Below, in pieces: positions 22,994 to 31,767 of a stretch of DNA of 64,000 bases (the stretch's first letter is position 1; the number at the start of each line of letters is the position of its first letter). The stretch is from Burkholderia sp. HI2500. GTDB taxonomy: Bacteria; Pseudomonadota; Gammaproteobacteria; Burkholderiales; Burkholderiaceae. The position numbers and the translations under genes are program-made. The stretch covers positions 1,054,001-1,118,000 of the forward strand of contig NZ_NKFL01000006.1 of the NCBI RefSeq assembly GCF_002223055.1, written 5' to 3'. Below the pieces are notes generated by a model. The model was given only the letters and a program-made list of their open reading frames with translations. It did not search any database and was not told the DNA's origin.

Positions 22994-25900
22994 TTAGTCG
23001 GTTAGAGCAATAATGCCGTCAGTAATTGGCTTGCAGTTGTCGCATCGAGGCATAGGCTCGCCAGCGTCTGCCTTGTCCATTTCCGTGCGAACATTATAGA
23101 CAGCCAACTCATTCAGTTGGGCACCAGGCCGTGCCTCCAACGCCTGGTTGGCCGCCTGCACTTCGGAGTGCGAACCCGGGATGCCTTTGTTTCGCGTCCA
23201 CCCAGGATTGTTCGGATATGGGGAAGGGCTTTTTTCCTCGTTGGCGATCGCGACTTTCTCGGTCTGCTCCTTGAGCGGTGAACGCAACCCGCGCGGGCGC
23301 TTCCCGGTGTTCTGTCCATAGTAGATGGCGCCCGTTGTCAAATCCTTCACAACAGAAAGACACGGCCCCATCGTCGTGTCACCGGTCTTCAAGACAGTCC
23401 CGTCGTCAAGAGTGACCGTTCGATCACCTCGAGCATTGGCATCTTTCATCTTCTGCCAGGCGGCTTGTGCGAGCGCCCCAAGCTCTTGCCGAAGTTCGTC
23501 AAGGTTGTGCTCGCCGTGCGCGGGCGCGTCGTGTGCTTTCTCGGTCTCCGAACCCTTTTTCTTGTTGTCTGCGACTTCTTCGCCGAGGCTGGATCCGCAA
23601 CCACTTTCCGCCAACCCCAGAACGTCCACCCGGACAACCGGATTTGCCGTATACGCATATAAATTGATGCCACCGGCCTGACCGGCGGGATCCGACTGCA
23701 GATAGCGCCCGAGTGTCGGGCTGTACGACCGAAACCGATTGGAATGTATGCCGGTTTCGACATCATGGTAGTGACCCGGAAAGCGGAGATCGTAGTCGAT
23801 CAAGCTTTCGCTCGATACGGAAATGGCGCCGTATGGATCGATATCGTCGGGTTTCCAGACGACACCACGCTCCTGGTTCGTGATCAGGTCGGGCAGTCCA
23901 ACCTGATTGTGTTGCAGAAAATATGCGATTCCGCTACCCGGCTCAGCATCCGCTGATTCGTAGTCGATGAGCATGAACGGGACATAGGCCGTTTCGCTTG
24001 GGTATACGTAAAGTCGCAGGCGCCCGTCGGGCCTTCTCTCGGCTACAAGGCGGTCATCGTCCCAAAAGAAGTCAGTGCGCTGTTCACCGATGGACTTGTA
24101 GATGCGGCGACACAGTCCGTCATATTCTGCGGTCCAGGAATTTTGTTGATCGCTCCAATCGACCGCTACCAGCAAGTCCATGCTGTCATAGCGGTAGACA
24201 GTACGACGGTCATCGCCGGTAATGTTTTCGGCAAGATGATTTCGGTCGGTATAGCGAAATATGCTCGTCGCCGCTGCCGAGAGTCGGTTGCCCTCGGTAT
24301 AGCGCATCCACGCACATGTCGGCGATGACAGAAGATTCCCCCCCGCGTCATACTGGAAGCGCCGCGTGGGAAATCCGTCGCGAGTTTCGCCAATCAAGCG
24401 GTGCGCGGCATCGTATTGATACTCGGTTGTGCCCGTTGCGCTATCGGTTGCGCTCCGCAGTTCCCCCGTTGCACTGTATGCATACGTCACACAATGAACG
24501 GACTCAGGTTGATCGGAGACCCACCTGGTTCGTCCGATACACCAACCGTTCGCGTCGAAGGTATAGAGGATATTTGTGCCGTTGCCCAGGCATAGCAGGA
24601 CCTGTCCATCGCGTGAACGCACAAGACGGTGGCTACCGCCCACTGGCGTATGAATGAGTATTTCGCCATGACCGACAGATTCATAACGAACGGTATATCG
24701 ATCAAGATAGGTGGTACTGGCTAGCGATTTTTTGACGTAACCGTGTTCGACACCCAAGCCATCGCGTTTATCCGAAGTGCGCCGGCCCTGTGAGTCATAG
24801 GTTAATTTGACGTCGAACCTGTTCGTCGAGGCCTTGGTAATATTCGCGCGCGAATCGTACTGGTAGAAATGTGTGGCACCACTCGATAGCACTCGCTTGC
24901 TGTGCAGGCCATTGTCGCCAATCTCAAAATGGAGCAGTAGATTGCCGGACCCATCCCGCTTTTCGATCAATCGATCGCCGGTGTCATATTTATAGGTTTC
25001 GCGCAATACACCGTGCCGCGTTACGCTTTGAATTCGACCTTTGAAATCGTAGCGGTAGGCGCTCTCATTGCCATTCGCGTCGACTATCGCAGCGACCTCC
25101 TCCTTGGCTGTATACCTGTACCTGACTGCATTGCCCGCCGGTCCTGTCTCGCTTTCACGCAAGTTCCAGGACGTGACGTTGTAACGATATTCGCGCCCGT
25201 CTCTGTCTCGCAGTCGCACGAGATTCCCCGCAGCATCGTATTGAAGGCGCTCTGTATGTCCGTACATGTCAGTGCGGCTGACGATGTGCCCGGCTGGATC
25301 GCACTGCTCGGTCGGCGATGATGTAACACGTGCGACTGGAAAAACCGTTGTTGAAAAGCTGTCGATCTCCAGTGGCAGGAGTAATCGATCTGCCATTTCG
25401 GATGGTCGAACCCAGCCATACAACAGTCCCATCGGTGTGGCGGGAACCCGATGCGTCAGGGGATTTGGCAAGGCTGGCACTTCTTCCCTCGTAGGCCAAC
25501 TGTTTCCCCAGCGATCCAGCCGCCCGGTGTTTGCTCCGCGCTGGTCGTAAAGCCAGCGCATCGTGCGTCCACCGGAATCAATCTCGCACAGAATTCGACC
25601 GTCGCCACCGGTTACGCGCTCGGTCGTTCCGCCATACGGGTCGATGATCCGTGTCACCGTACGCGATCGGTCGTACAGGAAAGACCACTTGCCTCCGTCG
25701 GCACGCGTCACTACGGTGCGGCCCGGTTGGTACTCGAGCGCGACATGCCACAATCCGTCCTGTCCCCTGCTTTCGATACATCGGCTCTCGTCGTCGTACT
25801 TGTAGTGGAACGAGTAACCGTTCGCATCCGTCTCTCGGGTCATTCTTCCGCGGGTGTCATAGCCGTAAGACATTTCCGCGCCGAGCGGATCGGTCGCTAC

Positions 25901-27502
25901 CTCCAGGCATCCGTATGCGTTGTAATGATAGTGAGCAATGCACTGCCTCTTCCCCTGCGGCGGTGTGACGTAAATCGCCGAGACATGACCGGAATCGTTG
26001 TAGTGAATTTCAATCGTCCGTCGAAGGTGGCCGCGTCCGGCTTCCTGGATGATGTGTATCAGTGAGCCGCTTTCGTCATACACAAGCCTGAATCCGAATT
26101 CCGGTTTGACATGATTCACGAGCCGGGCAACATGAACGTCTTTATCCGTAAGCTCGAAAGTCATTTTTCCGAGCCGCGTATGACGGATCACGAAGCGGCG
26201 TTCATCGCACTGCTCCAGTTCATAACCGGCAACGCATCCTTCATAACGACCGGCGCCGTTCCGAGGAAATGGATGCTCCCGGTTGCGCGCATCGACATAA
26301 ATGGCGCGCGTTCGCAGAAGACGCAACTCGTGTTGGAAAACGTGTCGAAAACCAAAGCCAATCGGACTGTCTTGTTTGTGCCAGCCGCTGCAGTAGTAGC
26401 GCTCCCACTTGAATGCAGGCGCCTCTCGCGTTTTGTAATCGATGAATTCGTTTTCCGCCGTACCCCTGACAACATCGACGGGATGTCCGTCGGTGCACGG
26501 GCTGACTTCTTTCTGTCTGTTCGCAACCCGTGCCTTGACCTTCTTCCCGATCCCGTGCTTCGCCCCGTGCCACATCATCTGCGAGTCCGGCAGCGGAAAT
26601 CCGCCGATCAGTACCGTCGGATCCCCAGCGAGCAGCGTCCCCATACTTGGCTCGATACCGGGATCCTTGCCCATCAGGTTGCTGAGCGCCATGAACGCGA
26701 GATCGGCCGCAGTTTGTGCGGCCATCATCGCTGCTGCTGCGATTTCTCCTTGCGATGCGTCATCGGCAGCAGTCGCTACCCCGGACGCTGGCCCGACCGC
26801 GGCGTTACCAACCGACCATGCCTTCCCTGCCCGTCCCAACGTCTTCGCCCTGCTGGTCACTTGGGCAGCCTCGCTCGCCACCTCCTCGCCTTTCTCCGCA
26901 GCGCTCGCCGCTTCACCACCCGAGTGCCCGACATGCCCCATCGGATTGCAGTGGCGCGTCATGTCGATTCCCATGCGCGCAGCACGCATTCCGCCGATGA
27001 ACGTGTTGCTCGATCCAGTCTGAATATCGAAGAAAGGCGTTATCCCGCCACACGTCGGCGCGATACCGATATCCAGCACGCGTGCCGCAGGAATCCCCCC
27101 AATCAGCACGCTCAAACATCCGCTACCGATCGTCGCCCCGACGCTCGGCAACGGAAAACCGCTGCTTGGCGGATGACTATGCGCATGCGGCGTACCGAGA
27201 TGCGGAACACCGATGGTGGCCGCCGGCATCCCCGGCATCTTGTCGAGCAGCGGGATCTGCGCAATGCCGGTGTTGAGTAACTGCGACGGCATGCCCTGCA
27301 ACGACGCGAGCGAGTTCACGGCTTCGCTGACGTGGTGAAGCGTGCCGCCTTCCGACGAGAAGGTCTCCTTGAACAGATCGAACGTCGACTTGACCGTACC
27401 GAGCAGCGAATCGCACGCGGTGTCGGCCTTCGACTCGGATTGCGATGCATGGCTCTCCGCAGGCGCCGATGCGCGCGTCAGCCGGGTTTCAAATTCACTC
27501 AT
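22994..27502 (-). CDS. PAAR-RHS type VI effector with YwqJ-like deaminase tip
   Basis: A 1502-residue polymorphic toxin. The N-terminal PAAR region (about residues 85-190) has VGATIGSGCLSVLIGGIPAARVLD and a matching second half. A long RHS/YD-repeat barrel follows (about 350-1290), with many GxxxxYxYDxxGRL-like units, ending at the core boundary GGINLYAYTANPVVRVDVLGLAE. The variable tip of about 210 residues carries SHSEVQAANQAL and MPRCDNCKPIT, the His-Glu plus Cys-x-x-Cys zinc signature of YwqJ-type nucleic-acid or nucleotide deaminases. PAAR would cap the VgrG spike encoded upstream. GC is below that of the structural genes, suggesting horizontal exchange. The start overlaps the preceding stop (ATGA). 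Confidence 0.88.
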   Translation of the reverse strand: MSEFETRLTRASAPAESHASQSESKADTACDSLLGTVKSTFDLFKETFSSEGGTLHHVSEAVNSLASLQGMPSQLLNTGIAQIPLLDKMPGMPAATIGVPHLGTPHAHSHPPSSGFPLPSVGATIGSGCLSVLIGGIPAARVLDIGIAPTCGGITPFFDIQTGSSNTFIGGMRAARMGIDMTRHCNPMGHVGHSGGEAASAAEKGEEVASEAAQVTSRAKTLGRAGKAWSVGNAAVGPASGVATAADDASQGEIAAAAMMAAQTAADLAFMALSNLMGKDPGIEPSMGTLLAGDPTVLIGGFPLPDSQMMWHGAKHGIGKKVKARVANRQKEVSPCTDGHPVDVVRGTAENEFIDYKTREAPAFKWERYYCSGWHKQDSPIGFGFRHVFQHELRLLRTRAIYVDARNREHPFPRNGAGRYEGCVAGYELEQCDERRFVIRHTRLGKMTFELTDKDVHVARLVNHVKPEFGFRLVYDESGSLIHIIQEAGRGHLRRTIEIHYNDSGHVSAIYVTPPQGKRQCIAHYHYNAYGCLEVATDPLGAEMSYGYDTRGRMTRETDANGYSFHYKYDDESRCIESRGQDGLWHVALEYQPGRTVVTRADGGKWSFLYDRSRTVTRIIDPYGGTTERVTGGDGRILCEIDSGGRTMRWLYDQRGANTGRLDRWGNSWPTREEVPALPNPLTHRVPATPMGLLYGWVRPSEMADRLLLPLEIDSFSTTVFPVARVTSSPTEQCDPAGHIVSRTDMYGHTERLQYDAAGNLVRLRDRDGREYRYNVTSWNLRESETGPAGNAVRYRYTAKEEVAAIVDANGNESAYRYDFKGRIQSVTRHGVLRETYKYDTGDRLIEKRDGSGNLLLHFEIGDNGLHSKRVLSSGATHFYQYDSRANITKASTNRFDVKLTYDSQGRRTSDKRDGLGVEHGYVKKSLASTTYLDRYTVRYESVGHGEILIHTPVGGSHRLVRSRDGQVLLCLGNGTNILYTFDANGWCIGRTRWVSDQPESVHCVTYAYSATGELRSATDSATGTTEYQYDAAHRLIGETRDGFPTRRFQYDAGGNLLSSPTCAWMRYTEGNRLSAAATSIFRYTDRNHLAENITGDDRRTVYRYDSMDLLVAVDWSDQQNSWTAEYDGLCRRIYKSIGEQRTDFFWDDDRLVAERRPDGRLRLYVYPSETAYVPFMLIDYESADAEPGSGIAYFLQHNQVGLPDLITNQERGVVWKPDDIDPYGAISVSSESLIDYDLRFPGHYHDVETGIHSNRFRSYSPTLGRYLQSDPAGQAGGINLYAYTANPVVRVDVLGLAESGCGSSLGEEVADNKKKGSETEKAHDAPAHGEHNLDELRQELGALAQAAWQKMKDANARGDRTVTLDDGTVLKTGDTTMGPCLSVVKDLTTGAIYYGQNTGKRPRGLRSPLKEQTEKVAIANEEKSPSPYPNNPGWTRNKGIPGSHSEVQAANQALEARPGAQLNELAVYNVRTEMDKADAGEPMPRCDNCKPITDGIIALTD

Positions 27503-28797
27503 TGGCGCGCCCGTTCGTACCCGGCGATCGCATCGTGTACCGTCGGCGCGACCACTCCACGGAGGCGAGTCATGTAAAGCGGATCCTTCTCCAGCTCATA
27601 CGCCCTCGCCTCGGTTTTCAGGCCGGCGTTCCCGTAGAGCGAAACGAGTCGATCGAGGAGGGAAATGCGCTGTCGTTCGCAGCCGAACTTTTCGCACAAT
27701 CCCTTCGCGGCAATCCAGCTTTTCGCGGCTTCCGCCGCCTGGCCACATGCCAGCAGCGCGACACCGCCTTTCTCCATCGCCTCGATCTTCGTATGCACGA
27801 GCATCAGCCTGCCGGCGGCACCGCTCGCGAGATCAAAATAAGTCGCCGCCTTCGCATGCTCGCCGAGCGTGTTGCAACAGCTACCCGTGGCCATCAGCGC
27901 ATTCAGCACGACCAGCAGGTTCCGACCATCGAGCGCAGCCGGCAGCGCGCGCATGTACCAGTCCTTCGCATCGCGCGGCGACCCGTGGCGCAACGCTACA
28001 TCGCCGAGGCCGTGCAATGCCACTGCGCAGCCTGTCGCATCCTTGCGCTCGGCGTGGAAGGAAAAGAGCGCGTAGTACTTGCGCTGCGCTTCGGGCAATC
28101 GGCCATGCGCAAGATCGATCCCTGCGATTTGCAGCAAGGCCCCCATGCGCTGCTCGATCGGATGCACCGCGTCGTTCGCGATGTCGACCAGATGACGGGT
28201 CGCTTTTTCGGACGAGAAATCTACCGGCAAGATCAGCACGTGCTCGGCCTTCTTCTCGCGAGCGAGCGGAATCAGGCACGGATGCTTCCGGTCGTCGCGG
28301 ATGCAGAACCGATGCCCTTCCATCCACTCTTCAAAGCCGTTCAGCGCCAGGCATTGCAGCACCAGCTTTGCAAAGCCGCCGAAATCGCCCATCGGTGACG
28401 GCAACCATGCCCATACGACCTTGGTGCCTTCCGGCATCAGCGTGTGAACATGCGTGACGGCATCGCGCAGCCGTGCCGCCGGCGCACGCCTCGGGTCGGT
28501 GCAGGTCAGCGGCAACGGTGGCCAGCTTGTTTCGCCACGTTCAATGCGTGCGCTGCTTGCGTCGTCGATCTGACGTGCAAGTGCTTCCATGCACGTCTGC
28601 AGATACGCGTCGGCAGAGTCGCAAGGAAACGGAAAATTCAGGAAAACGGCATCGCCGAGTCGTTCGTCGAGCGACTGCATCATCTTGAGAACTGGCACGA
28701 GGTCGTTGTCGGTTGCCTCGATCAACAGCGTGGGATCATCGGGCTGATCGATGAACGCTTCGAGCGACGATTCGATGGCGGAGAATTCACGATGCAT
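27499..28797 (-). CDS. TPR-like protein of vgrG-effector cassette (putative adaptor)
   Basis: A 432-residue protein I do not recognise beyond its context. The first half (LLIEATDNDLVPVLKMMQSLDERLGDAVFLNFPF) has an αβ pattern. The second half (about residues 235-400) has repeated helical pairs resembling tetratricopeptide repeats, for example AALHGLGDVALRHGSPRDAKDWYMRAL and KGGVALLACGQAAEAAKSWIAA. It lies between vgrG and the RHS effector and overlaps the effector start by four bases. That suggests a loading chaperone or adaptor for the toxin; this is inference. ATG 28797 begins the plausible sequence; the longer upstream frame is arginine-rich noise. Confidence 0.7.
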   Translation of the reverse strand: MHREFSAIESSLEAFIDQPDDPTLLIEATDNDLVPVLKMMQSLDERLGDAVFLNFPFPCDSADAYLQTCMEALARQIDDASSARIERGETSWPPLPLTCTDPRRAPAARLRDAVTHVHTLMPEGTKVVWAWLPSPMGDFGGFAKLVLQCLALNGFEEWMEGHRFCIRDDRKHPCLIPLAREKKAEHVLILPVDFSSEKATRHLVDIANDAVHPIEQRMGALLQIAGIDLAHGRLPEAQRKYYALFSFHAERKDATGCAVALHGLGDVALRHGSPRDAKDWYMRALPAALDGRNLLVVLNALMATGSCCNTLGEHAKAATYFDLASGAAGRLMLVHTKIEAMEKGGVALLACGQAAEAAKSWIAAKGLCEKFGCERQRISLLDRLVSLYGNAGLKTEARAYELEKDPLYMTRLRGVVAPTVHDAIAGYERARQ

Positions 28798-28814
28798 GAC
28801 GTCAGGCAGCCTTC

Positions 28815-29438
28815 TCAGTTCAGGCGAACGTAACGGCTGCGCACGACGGTGTCCGCTTCGGTCCGGATATCGACACCGCCTCGCCCGCCCTCCAGTTCGA
28901 GGGTCTGCGCGCTCAGCCGCAGCTTGCCGGCGACTTCGATATTCACGTTCCGGTTCAGCAGCGTCACGACCGGCCCATCCGGAGAAGCACGCACCTGCAG
29001 CAGCGGACAGCCAGATGCATCCGCGATCTGCACGCACTTGTCGGTTTCAAGCGAAAGTGCCATCGCGGGTTCGACCGCTGGTTCGACCGGTTCACCGTGC
29101 CCTTTGCGCGTGAGAAGACCGGCGATCAGGTACTCCGGCCAGTTCGCAGGAGATTGCAGCAGCACGCGATCGCCGATGTGGGGCTTGATGCCGTCCACGC
29201 ATTCGAGCCAGCGTTCGCACGTGGTGTCGTCCTGCACAACCCACTTCACACGAATGAGCCCCATCGCGTCGGGATGATGCGTATCGGTCACTTCGCCGAT
29301 CATCGTCGACGATTCGCGACGTTCGTCGGGCGGTGTACGCTCCGGCGTCGCATCGTTGGCGAACAACCGGCGCAACGCCTCGACTGTTTCGGCTTCGAGG
29401 GCTTCGTCGACCATCACCTGATCCGATTCGTTGTCCAT
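28815..29438 (-). CDS. DUF6484-type protein of vgrG cassette
   Basis: A 207-residue protein with an OB-like β-rich module near residues 45-110 (MIGEVTDTHHPDAMGLIRVKWVVQD, IGDRVLLQSPANWPEYLIAGLL) and a β-repeat C-terminus (VTLLNRNVNIEVAGKLRLSAQTLELEGG) resembling the end of phage spike proteins. This fits the DUF6484 family found beside vgrG in Burkholderia. It may decorate or extend the spike, or help load the effector. ATG 29438 has GGAG at a good distance; the frame is open further upstream without support. Confidence 0.72.
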   Translation of the reverse strand: MDNESDQVMVDEALEAETVEALRRLFANDATPERTPPDERRESSTMIGEVTDTHHPDAMGLIRVKWVVQDDTTCERWLECVDGIKPHIGDRVLLQSPANWPEYLIAGLLTRKGHGEPVEPAVEPAMALSLETDKCVQIADASGCPLLQVRASPDGPVVTLLNRNVNIEVAGKLRLSAQTLELEGGRGGVDIRTEADTVVRSRYVRLN

Positions 29439-29493
29439 CGAATGTCTCCCATGCTTCGAATGCAATCGTGTGACCGGCAGGCGCCGGTCGAAA

Positions 29494-31767
29494 TCAATTG
29501 ATGTGGGCAATCGTCCCCTGGATCGTCACGCCCGATCCGTCGAGCGTGATCGAGCCGCCACCGGTCGCCAGAACGATCCTCGTCGCGTTGACGTTGACGG
29601 TGCAACTGGCCTTGCCGTTGTCGATGTTGACAGTCGGTGCCTGAAGATTTGCCGTCGACTTGCCGGAAAGATTGAGATCGTTCTCGCCGTAAATCGTCAC
29701 GCCAGGTGCGTAGCCCGCAATGTTGACGCCCTTGCCGTATCCGGCGATGGCCACACCGCCACCCTGGCCGCTGATCCCGACACCGGTATCGCCTCCGGTT
29801 CCGCCGATGGAGACGCCGACGTTGTCCTTGTTGATCGACACGCCACTCTTTCCTGAACCCATGTCGATGTATTGGCCGGCCGCCAATGAAGCGACTTTGT
29901 TAACGTCCACGGAATGGTTTCCGGCATTGACCTTCGTCGCATACGACCCGGTGCCGACGACATGCGTGCTGTTCCCCTCGACGAAGACGTCGTGCGTGCC
30001 GGCGATCACCGCCAGGTTGTGATTCCCCTTGGTCACGGTATGCGAACTGTTGCCATCGACCGACACGCTGCGATTCCCCGTCACCCCATGCGTCTCGTTC
30101 GCCCCAATCTGCGCGACCCGGTTCTGCCCGATATTCACCGTCTCGTTCTGCCCCACGCTCCGTTGCCGGTTGTTCTTCACCTGCATCGTTTCGTCGTTCC
30201 CGACCGTATGCGTATGGTTGTTCCCGACGGAAAGCGAATGATCGAGCTCCGTCTCCGCATCGAAATTCCTTTCCGCGTGCATCCACAGTTGCTCGGCGCC
30301 CTTCTTGTCCTCGAACCGGAACGCATTCGCATGGTCGGTCGTCCCGCCCGGCGAAGAGCGTGACAACAGCCCGCTCTGCGTCGCACTGCCCGGCAGCCCC
30401 CACGGCGGCATCTTCTCGCCGTTGAAAACCCGTCCGGTGACGATCGGCTCATCCGGATCGCCGTTCAGAAAATCCACGACGACCTCATCACCCACCCGCG
30501 GAATCTGCACGCCCCCGAACCCACCCCCGGCCCACGGACTCGACACCCGCACCCAGCACGACGAATCCTGATTGCTCTGCCCGTATCGATCCCAGCGGAA
30601 CTGCAGCTTCACGCGCCCGTACTGGTCGGTCCAGATTTCCTCCCCCGGCGGCCCGACGACGGTGGCCGTCTGCGGCCCGTTGGTGCGCGGCCGCGGCGTC
30701 TCGCGCGGCGACCGGTAAGGCAGGCTCGACGGCTGCACGAGCATCATCGTCTGATGCACGACGGCCTCCGCGCCCTGGTCGCTCGCATACGCGTTCTCCT
30801 GAAAGCGGTACTGGCAGCGCACGATCAGGTATTCGCGGTTCTGGTCCGCCCGCGGGCAATGTTCGAGCGTGAACAGATAACCGGGCGCGACACCGCGCAC
30901 ATCGGTATCGGCGCTCGCCCGTTCATGTTCGGCCTGCTGTTCCTCGAGCCGCACGCGGCTGTAATGCGCACCGGGCGCATCGTCGCGATACCCCCCCGGC
31001 CACTCGAACGAAGCGAAACTGTCGTGATCGTGCCCACGCGGATCGACTTTCTGCGACGAAAGATCCGCGCGCGGCTTCGTATAGTCATAGTCGGTGGTCT
31101 GGTGCCGGCCGACGCTCACCGCCTGCGCGGGCAGCCAGCCGTCGATATGCTCCTCGTCGGCGATCGCGGTGCGGTCGCGCGCGATGTACGGAATCGTCTC
31201 GTAGCCGGGCAGCACGGTATGCGACGACATCGCGTCGCCGAGCATCAGCGTATGCGTGTCCTCCGCATGCCGGAACCAGAAGTAGATCCCCTCGAACTCC
31301 ATCAGCCGCGACACGAACGCGGCATCGGTCTCGTTGTACTGCACGCAATAGTCGCGCGGCACATACGATTCGGCGAGGTGGTTCTCGATCGGAAAGCCGT
31401 ACGTCGACAGCACCTCCTGCACGATCTCGGGCACGGTCTTGTTCTGGAAGATCCGGCAATCGGAGCGGCGCGTCGCGAGCCAAAGCCATGGGCGCACGAT
31501 CAGCTCGTAGCCGTAGTAGCGCTCGGCGCGCCGGCCGGAAAGCGATGCGCGCGCAACGATCCCGTTCAGGTAGCGGGTCGACCGGTCCTGCTGTTCGATC
31601 CGGACCGTCACGGGCTTGCCGAGCATGTCCTTCAGCGACAGGCTGTGACTGTCGGCGAGCGCCTCGATCCGGAATTCGAACAGGCGGCCGAGCTCGTCGC
31701 TGCCGTCGAGCGTATGGAACTTGAGGCCGTCGCCGTGCGGGCTGTCGAGTGTGAATACGCGATTCAA
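29494..31767 (-). CDS. vgrG: type VI secretion tip protein VgrG (TssI)
   Basis: A 757-residue spike protein. The gp27-like part (residues 1-about 380) begins LNRVFTLDSPHGDGLKFHTLDG and includes FEGIYFWFRH. The gp5 OB fold contains EIWTDQYGRVKLQFRWDRYG. A β-helix needle follows with repeats such as VGNNHTHTVGNDETMQVKNNRQRSVGQNETVNIG and a glycine-rich end. I chose a TTG start at 31767: it overlaps the clpV stop (TTGA), has GAGGAAA before it and matches the family N-terminus; the long open frame upstream is antisense noise within clpV. It heads the cargo cassette. Confidence 0.92.
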   Translation of the reverse strand: MNRVFTLDSPHGDGLKFHTLDGSDELGRLFEFRIEALADSHSLSLKDMLGKPVTVRIEQQDRSTRYLNGIVARASLSGRRAERYYGYELIVRPWLWLATRRSDCRIFQNKTVPEIVQEVLSTYGFPIENHLAESYVPRDYCVQYNETDAAFVSRLMEFEGIYFWFRHAEDTHTLMLGDAMSSHTVLPGYETIPYIARDRTAIADEEHIDGWLPAQAVSVGRHQTTDYDYTKPRADLSSQKVDPRGHDHDSFASFEWPGGYRDDAPGAHYSRVRLEEQQAEHERASADTDVRGVAPGYLFTLEHCPRADQNREYLIVRCQYRFQENAYASDQGAEAVVHQTMMLVQPSSLPYRSPRETPRPRTNGPQTATVVGPPGEEIWTDQYGRVKLQFRWDRYGQSNQDSSCWVRVSSPWAGGGFGGVQIPRVGDEVVVDFLNGDPDEPIVTGRVFNGEKMPPWGLPGSATQSGLLSRSSPGGTTDHANAFRFEDKKGAEQLWMHAERNFDAETELDHSLSVGNNHTHTVGNDETMQVKNNRQRSVGQNETVNIGQNRVAQIGANETHGVTGNRSVSVDGNSSHTVTKGNHNLAVIAGTHDVFVEGNSTHVVGTGSYATKVNAGNHSVDVNKVASLAAGQYIDMGSGKSGVSINKDNVGVSIGGTGGDTGVGISGQGGGVAIAGYGKGVNIAGYAPGVTIYGENDLNLSGKSTANLQAPTVNIDNGKASCTVNVNATRIVLATGGGSITLDGSGVTIQGTIAHIN

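Noticed and set aside
22994..27502. YD-repeat DNA of the RHS gene as a tandem repeat or CRISPR array
   Set aside because: The repetition is at protein level and degenerate; no regular DNA repeat with spacers is present.
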